Shown piece by piece: positions 25,985 through 29,812 of a stretch of DNA of 29,812 nt. How positions within the stretch are numbered: position 1 is the first letter of the stretch; the number at the start of each line of letters is the position of its first letter. The position numbers and the translations under genes were made by a program. The notes under the pieces are model-generated. The model was not told the origin of the DNA, made no database searches, and saw nothing but the letters and a program-made list of their open reading frames with translations. Source of the DNA: Gammaproteobacteria bacterium (GTDB taxonomy: Bacteria; Pseudomonadota; Gammaproteobacteria; S012-40); the NCBI GenBank assembly GCA_029857925.1, contig JAOUGF010000001.1, positions 1 through 29,812 of the forward strand. The letters are read 5' to 3'.

Positions 25985-28042
25985 TTATCGTCCTTTGGGG
26001 CCGCGAGACATTACAATGGTTTCATCCAGTGAAGTTACTGCGTCTTCAATAGGTAAACTTTTTTTTGTAGGTTTCACGGAATTCATTTGCTGTTGCATCT
26101 CTGAACGCGACATAACCATGGTTTCGTCCAAATTCGCATCGCTACGCTCACCTTGCGGTGTGGTTATATTATGCGCTTGCATGCGCACAATTTCATCGCG
26201 CGATAGAACCATAGTGGCATCAAGACTCACATCAGCAGGTGGAGTTGCAGCACGATCACCCCTAACAGCGGAATTTGCATTTCGAGTCCAAGAATCCGAT
26301 CGAACGCTTTTGGCAACGGGCACACCAAGCGGAGCTATATCAATCTCTAGCTCTTGTAAGATCGCTAATAACTCTGCATCCGGGTCCACACTTTCGGAAA
26401 CAGAGGCGGCTTGTTGCTGCATGCTCAAGCACATAGCGATTTCTTCTCGCAGCTGTGCCAATATCGCAGAGTCTATTCCTGCGTATCTCCAATCCTTCTG
26501 TTCACTCAATAGACGCACTGCAACCAGTATCGCGCGTTGCCATTGTGAACTCGGTAAAGTTTCGTCGTCTTTAGGATAATAAAAGACGTTATTTCGAAAA
26601 AATTCAGGCCGATTAAAAAGTGTTTGTTGCATACCTGGGAGTGACATATTATCCGCTGTCGTGCCTAGGCTATTTTTAATGATTGAAATTATATCTCGGT
26701 GTTGTTGTTGGGAGTTTTCCAACAAACACTTCAGCCACAGTTCCCCCAGTGCCGATTGCCAAGTCAGCGCTACGGGAGACGTGGAAATCACAGACACGGC
26801 TATCTCAACCTGCACGTCAAAACTCGGGACTACACGCAATATTCTAAAATACTGTAAAAGAGGTGTATCTATCTTTTCCGCTGATTTAAGTTTCCATGCC
26901 CCATTTTTAATTTTTTCAGAAAATAAGAATTTCAAAACGCAGTCCGCAGGTAGTCCGTCCTCTTTTCGCAAAGTGATCGTTAATAGATCGCTTGCGTCAG
27001 GCGAGGTTAACTCAGGCGGTGGCAGCAGCGTCGCTTCCACCTCCGGTAGTTCCGCGGTACCCACTTTGGTTACTTGAAACTTTGCAGTAACACGTCTAAG
27101 TATTTTTTGGGGATGCGTGTTTGTATCCGTGCCTAACAACTGAATTTTGTTGGGCAGCTGAACTGTATAAAGCGGCGCATATCGGCTGCCAGCCACAGCA
27201 ACACGCGTAGCGTCTAATTCCGTCGTAGTTAATTTTTTGTTACCTTCATTTAGCGTTTGAATTGCAGCGACCACTGCGTCCAGTAATTTCAACTTTAAAT
27301 TTAATGTCGTTCGAGCATCCATGCCTTCAGTTGGCCATGGAGGAGTACAACCGCCAGTAAGCTCCGCTAGATTGGTTTGCGGTAAAGCCCCCCCTCCTAA
27401 CCATGTTGCAATTTCAGAGATACGCCAGGGTAAGTAGTCTTTATAGATTGGGACGTAGGGGGAAAAAGAAAATATCGCCAGACGCTGCAGTGCTTGTGGG
27501 TTTTCTGGTGCATAACAATTCTGATTCTCTTTACAATCTGCACACGCCCAATTGTCAGGAGATGCGGAATCACCGAAGACCCACTGACCCCAGTATCGTA
27601 CTAACGATACCGCGTCCGTAACCGACGTAGGCATATCTTGCGTCTTGTACTCCACGTATACGCCGCTATTCTCACCGCAATTTTTGCAGAAAATGTAACG
27701 TCCAAGCGGGAAACCCAGTGCGCTTGCGCGCGCTTCGTCAAAGTCACTCAGCGTGGATGCACAGGCTGGACACAGGATTGGGATTTCATAACCTTGATGC
27801 GTGCATACAAGAATGGGTGCTTCGCTGTTACTGTTAGATGAGGTTGCAAGTACGACGCTGAGCGTCTTCGCAAAGCCGGTGCCACACAAGGTCTGTACCA
27901 GACGGGTTTCGGCCAGTTCCTCGTCACCACCCTCGCCTATTATCTTACCTAGCCCGCCGACGTGTGACGCGACCACTCCCATACGCACACCCGGAATCGC
28001 GGCGAACGTAGTCGCGAGTTGAATGACTTTTGTGCTTCCCAT
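25985..28042 (-). CDS. Unknown cysteine-rich protein with three C-terminal threonine motifs; first gene of the T6SS operon
   Basis: Protein of 685 residues from the chosen ATG; I do not recognise a family. The first third has a probable zinc-ribbon: CPAC at 91-94 and CKNC at 119-122, then ACADCKENQNC with cysteines at 167, 170 and 176. A stretch IFSFSPYVPIYKDYLPWRIS follows. The middle is mixed, with no membrane segments and no signal peptide, so a cytoplasmic location is likely. The tail, about residues 560-685, looks disordered and has three repeats: LDATMVLSR (607), LDETMVMSR (638) and LDETIVMSR (672). These resemble sites that, once phosphorylated on Thr, are read by FHA domains. The start at 28042 has GGAAGG about 10 nt upstream; other in-frame starts lie at 28063 (ATG) and 28081 (TTG). 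It precedes the TagH-C-like gene by 2 nt, so a regulatory or scaffold role in the T6SS is inferred. Confidence 0.72.
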   Translation of the reverse strand: MGSTKVIQLATTFAAIPGVRMGVVASHVGGLGKIIGEGGDEELAETRLVQTLCGTGFAKTLSVVLATSSNSNSEAPILVCTHQGYEIPILCPACASTLSDFDEARASALGFPLGRYIFCKNCGENSGVYVEYKTQDMPTSVTDAVSLVRYWGQWVFGDSASPDNWACADCKENQNCYAPENPQALQRLAIFSFSPYVPIYKDYLPWRISEIATWLGGGALPQTNLAELTGGCTPPWPTEGMDARTTLNLKLKLLDAVVAAIQTLNEGNKKLTTTELDATRVAVAGSRYAPLYTVQLPNKIQLLGTDTNTHPQKILRRVTAKFQVTKVGTAELPEVEATLLPPPELTSPDASDLLTITLRKEDGLPADCVLKFLFSEKIKNGAWKLKSAEKIDTPLLQYFRILRVVPSFDVQVEIAVSVISTSPVALTWQSALGELWLKCLLENSQQQHRDIISIIKNSLGTTADNMSLPGMQQTLFNRPEFFRNNVFYYPKDDETLPSSQWQRAILVAVRLLSEQKDWRYAGIDSAILAQLREEIAMCLSMQQQAASVSESVDPDAELLAILQELEIDIAPLGVPVAKSVRSDSWTRNANSAVRGDRAATPPADVSLDATMVLSRDEIVRMQAHNITTPQGERSDANLDETMVMSRSEMQQQMNSVKPTKKSLPIEDAVTSLDETIVMSRGPKGR

Positions 28043-28108
28043 AGATCGAGTACCTTCCCCCATGACCACTGCGTGCCGCAAAGTTTCTTACCGTGACAGT
28101 CGTTTTAC

Positions 28109-28290
28109 TATAGGGAACCTCTCAGAATTCACTGAATCCGCGCTGACTGCGGTGCAAAGAGGCCTAAATTGTGGGTTCCCGCACTTTGTGTAAACTGCGC
28201 GTTTTCGCCATTTTTCGCCTTGCCATGCCCAAAGCACTTCGTGGCGCAGCCCCTCACCCGTCTTAATTGAAATTTTAACGGTTCCCTATA
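28109..28290. mobile_element. MITE-like element, 182 bp with perfect 11-bp terminal inverted repeats
   Basis: TATAGGGAACC at 28109-28119 is the exact inverse of GGTTCCCTATA at 28280-28290. The outermost TA may be a target duplication, which would make the repeat itself GGGAACC-based. Inside, a third copy (GGTTCCC at 28174-28180) pairs with the left end, and CCTCT at 28118-28122 pairs with AGAGG at 28158-28162, so the left third could form its own long hairpin. No coding frame of note is present. Size, termini and lack of genes suggest a non-autonomous transposon remnant; the terminal sequence is reminiscent of IS ends, but I cannot name a parent. It lies between the candidate T6SS promoter and the first T6SS gene. 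Confidence 0.55.
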
Positions 28291-28620
28291 TCAGTCCCTA
28301 AGCTTTCCACTCATGCAATTCAGCCCATCTATAATCAATTCTTATATCATGGTATTTAAGTTGTTGCAAATTCACTACTATCTACGCGATAAATTATACG
28401 GCAATCGAATGTCGTTGCATACCTTTTCTCGCCCATCAGTCATAACTGTCCGTAGTGGGTCTCCCAAAACACGCCAACGCGTGGCTTAGATTAGTTTAGG
28501 TATATGAAGTACTTATTAATAACCCCATGAAATAACTTTGAGATGCACAATTTAGCCAATATCAACGGCACCTTGAAAGGTGGCACGAATGCAGCCTTAC
28601 ATTAGTGTGTGAGGTAGTCT
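28291..28620. other. Remaining intergenic region between the MITE-like element and the CobD-like gene
   Basis: About 330 bp, rather AT-rich, with no credible reading frame. It contains the candidate T6SS promoter listed separately. For the plus-strand gene I see a GAGG ribosome site 6 nt before its ATG and no convincing sigma-70 pair. No tRNA, riboswitch or terminator is recognisable; in particular I do not see the cobalamin-riboswitch hallmarks one might expect near a CobD-type gene. Confidence 0.5.
28341..28369 (-). promoter_or_regulatory. Candidate extended -10 promoter for the T6SS operon
   Basis: On the minus strand TTGCAA (4 of 6 to consensus) is followed after exactly 17 nt by TATAAG (5 of 6), with TG one base before the -10 hexamer. 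This is the best sigma-70-type match seen in this gap. Transcription would begin near 28334 and leave a leader of about 290 nt that includes the whole MITE-like element. It suggests basal sigma-70 expression of the structural operon, with VasH acting on sigma-54 promoters elsewhere; that division is inferred. Confidence 0.45.
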
Positions 28621-29574
28621 ATGCTTAAAACCGCGATAATTCTACTTTGTGTCCTTGCCTTAGACGGTCTGCTGCCCAAAATTTCTAGGTGGCGGCCTTT
28701 GTTTTGGTTAGAAAAATATACGGCGACCCTGGTTCGATATTTACAACCGTCACTCACGCTGAATGCCCCCCGTCGACATGTTTTACGCGGGTTATTCGCC
28801 CTTATATTGCAATTTTTCCCGATACTACCGATGGCATTGCTGTATTATGCGCAACCAGATCAGACCGGAATATTAGACTTAGTCTTATTGTATATCGTGT
28901 TTGACTATGTGCACCCTCGTCGCCAATTGCGGATATTGCACAACCATTTGATACAGGGTCAATTAGCCAAGGCTAAAGAGTATATACGCCCTTGGTTAAA
29001 ACGAGATCCCAGCCAGATGAGCGCACCCGAACTTGCCCGCACGACCCTTGAGAGTTATGCGATATCTCAATTTCGTAACATCTTCGGATTACTATTTTGG
29101 TTCATATTTTTTGGCGGATTGGGTGCCTGGGTATATTGGTTGTCTATGCAATTTGATCGTCAATGCGCAAAAAATGGAAAATCATTAACTTACTTTCGCG
29201 CGCCAGCGCAATGGGTGTGTGATTTCGCGGACTGGTTACCCGCACGCATCTTTGCGGTCACCGTACTTATTAGCAGTCGACCGCGCCATACTTGGCGTTG
29301 TTGGCGCACACAAGCGTGGCAGTGGCATACACCGGCTGAGCACCTCGTATTAGCCATCACAGGCGGGCGTCTTGGTCTCATGTTAGGTGGCCCCACGTTG
29401 GAATATGGATTATCGGTACCGCGACCCTATTTAGGTTTAGGCGATCCGGTAACAGCACGCGACCTGCGGCGCGTGGAGGGATTGATCAATCAATGTTTAT
29501 GGCGATGGGTTCTAACAGATATGTTCTTGGCTTGGGTGATTTACCAACCCTTCAATCTGGATGCGCCGGATTGA
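28621..29574 (+). CDS. CobD/CbiB-family integral membrane protein
   Basis: Protein of 317 residues with about four to five membrane segments. The order of features follows the CobD/CbiB family: a hydrophobic N-terminus (LVLDGL-like start, here VLALDGLLPKISRW), then a cytoplasmic stretch around LHNHLIQGQLAKAKEYIRPW, then FGLLFWFIFFGGLGAWVYWL, WVCDFADWLPARIFAVTVLI and LAITGGRLGLMLGGPTLEYG. CbiB makes adenosylcobinamide phosphate in cobalamin synthesis. The conserved family segments after the second membrane part are changed here (for example SQFRNIFGLLFW where CobD proteins normally have an AENTVDG-type stretch), and no other cobalamin gene is in the window. It may be a divergent paralogue closer to AmpE, an envelope protein of the same superfamily. 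Enzyme activity is therefore not assigned. Confidence 0.62.
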   Translation: MLKTAIILLCVLALDGLLPKISRWRPLFWLEKYTATLVRYLQPSLTLNAPRRHVLRGLFALILQFFPILPMALLYYAQPDQTGILDLVLLYIVFDYVHPRRQLRILHNHLIQGQLAKAKEYIRPWLKRDPSQMSAPELARTTLESYAISQFRNIFGLLFWFIFFGGLGAWVYWLSMQFDRQCAKNGKSLTYFRAPAQWVCDFADWLPARIFAVTVLISSRPRHTWRCWRTQAWQWHTPAEHLVLAITGGRLGLMLGGPTLEYGLSVPRPYLGLGDPVTARDLRRVEGLINQCLWRWVLTDMFLAWVIYQPFNLDAPD

Positions 29575-29610
29575 TAGTAATGCAACAACCACGGAATCAT
29601 CGCCAGTGAA

Positions 29611-29812
29611 TTAGAATGATGCGAGCCATTCGACCGAATATGTTATCGCATGTCTGTTCTGTGGCATGTAATAGGCATACCTCACGCGTGCCCACAACGG
29701 GACGAAACTATAAAACAAGTGGAACGATGCATTCAATTCCGCGCCTGCGGTACTCAAATAAGGTTCCGAAGGATTCTGACCATGCCATACTTTCCCAGTA
29801 TCCAAATAGAAC
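29611..29812 (-). CDS. C-terminal part of a probable outer-membrane beta-barrel protein, 5' end outside the window
   Basis: Minus-strand frame that remains open to the right edge, with a stop at its left end; about 66 residues are seen. The sequence reads FYLDTGKVWHGQ, then STAGAELNASFHLFYSFVPL and ARVRYAYYMPQNRHAITYSV, ending EWLASF. Alternating polar and hydrophobic residues rich in Tyr, and a terminal Phe, are the classical C-terminal signature recognised by the BAM complex for outer-membrane barrels. A TTG in frame near the edge is not taken as a start. The family cannot be named from this piece; a surface antigen, or a propeller protein with a barrel tail, are both possible. It converges on the CobD-like gene, 36 bp away. 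Confidence 0.55.
   Translation of the reverse strand, partial: FYLDTGKVWHGQNPSEPYLSTAGAELNASFHLFYSFVPLWARVRYAYYMPQNRHAITYSVEWLASF

Larger units (their letters stand above)
7587..28042 (-). other. Type VI secretion locus (one probable operon)
   Basis: Fourteen genes on one strand, read from 28042 down to 7587: unknown zinc-ribbon protein, TagH-C-like, tssJ, tssK, tssL, tssM, tssA, tssB, tssC, tssE, tssF, tssG, clpV, vasH. Twelve of the thirteen standard core functions can be judged: TssA, B, C, E, F, G, H, J, K, L and M are present, while TssD (Hcp) and TssI (VgrG) are not seen. Junctions range from overlaps of 37 and 8 nt to gaps of about 57 nt, except for 220 nt before clpV. This is the proteobacterial (T6SS-i) type rather than the Francisella type, judging from the TssA, TssM and ClpV forms. 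Inferred as one transcription unit from spacing and strand. Confidence 0.9.

Noticed and set aside
25995..26579. A 194-residue plus-strand frame
   Set aside because: It is antisense to the tail of the cysteine-rich T6SS protein; its sequence is Ser/Ile-rich without any domain pattern and mirrors the repeated motifs of the real gene.
28581..28596. Sigma-54-like site TGGCACG with GC ten bases after GG, in front of the CobD-like gene
   Set aside because: The -24 half is perfect, but the -12 half (CAGCC) lacks the TTGC core except for GC, and the start of transcription would fall only about 14 nt before the ATG, in the ribosome site. Kept here as a weak lead only.
1..29812. CRISPR arrays, tRNA or rRNA genes
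   Set aside because: No regularly spaced direct repeats and no cloverleaf or rRNA-like sequence were noticed while reading either strand; no computed scan was possible.

Overview
The window looks like a chromosomal segment of a gammaproteobacterium. The housekeeping genes (rlmD, cysM, galU, wecA) are of proteobacterial type, and the type VI secretion system (T6SS) is the classical form with TssA-M, ClpV and VasH. I cannot name the genus. Nearly all recognised genes are intact; rlmD (left edge) and an outer-membrane-like protein (right edge) run off the window.

Left part (1-7530), housekeeping and envelope. A tight minus-strand group holds cysM, a PolB-type 3'-5' exonuclease and rlmD (4-nt overlap, then a 1-nt gap). 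A divergent stand-alone HPt phosphotransfer protein follows; its 3' end overlaps galU by 13 nt. galU and a VanZ-family membrane protein overlap by 4 nt on the minus strand. They diverge from a WecA-type polyprenyl-phosphate sugar transferase, and next comes an amino-acid permease. UDP-glucose synthesis next to a lipid-linked sugar transferase suggests a role in surface polysaccharide. A possible 55-codon minus-strand gene lies between wecA and the permease.

Central part (7587-28042), one T6SS locus, all on the minus strand and read right to left. The order is: unknown zinc-ribbon protein, TagH-C-like protein without FHA domain, tssJ, tssK, tssL, tssM, tssA, tssB, tssC, tssE, tssF, tssG, clpV, vasH. 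It supplies the membrane complex (TssJLM), baseplate (TssEFGK), sheath (TssBC), cap/coordinator (TssA), sheath recycling (ClpV) and a sigma-54 activator (VasH). Most junctions are a few nt or overlapping, as in one operon; the exception is a 220-nt gap before clpV. No Hcp, VgrG, PAAR, effector or immunity gene is visible here, so the secreted parts must lie elsewhere.

Right part (28043-29812). A gap of about 580 bp separates the T6SS start from a divergent CobD/CbiB-family membrane protein. It holds a 182-bp element with perfect 11-bp terminal inverted repeats (MITE-like) and, beyond it, a good extended -10 sigma-70-type promoter facing the T6SS. The element therefore seems to lie inside the T6SS leader. 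The window ends in the C-terminal part of a probable outer-membrane beta-barrel protein.

Most unusual: the first T6SS gene encodes a cysteine-rich protein whose tail carries three copies of a Leu-Asp-x-Thr-(Met/Ile)-Val-(Met/Leu)-Ser-Arg motif. It is followed by a TagH-like protein that lacks the phosphothreonine-reading FHA domain. This may be a rearranged phosphothreonine control module.
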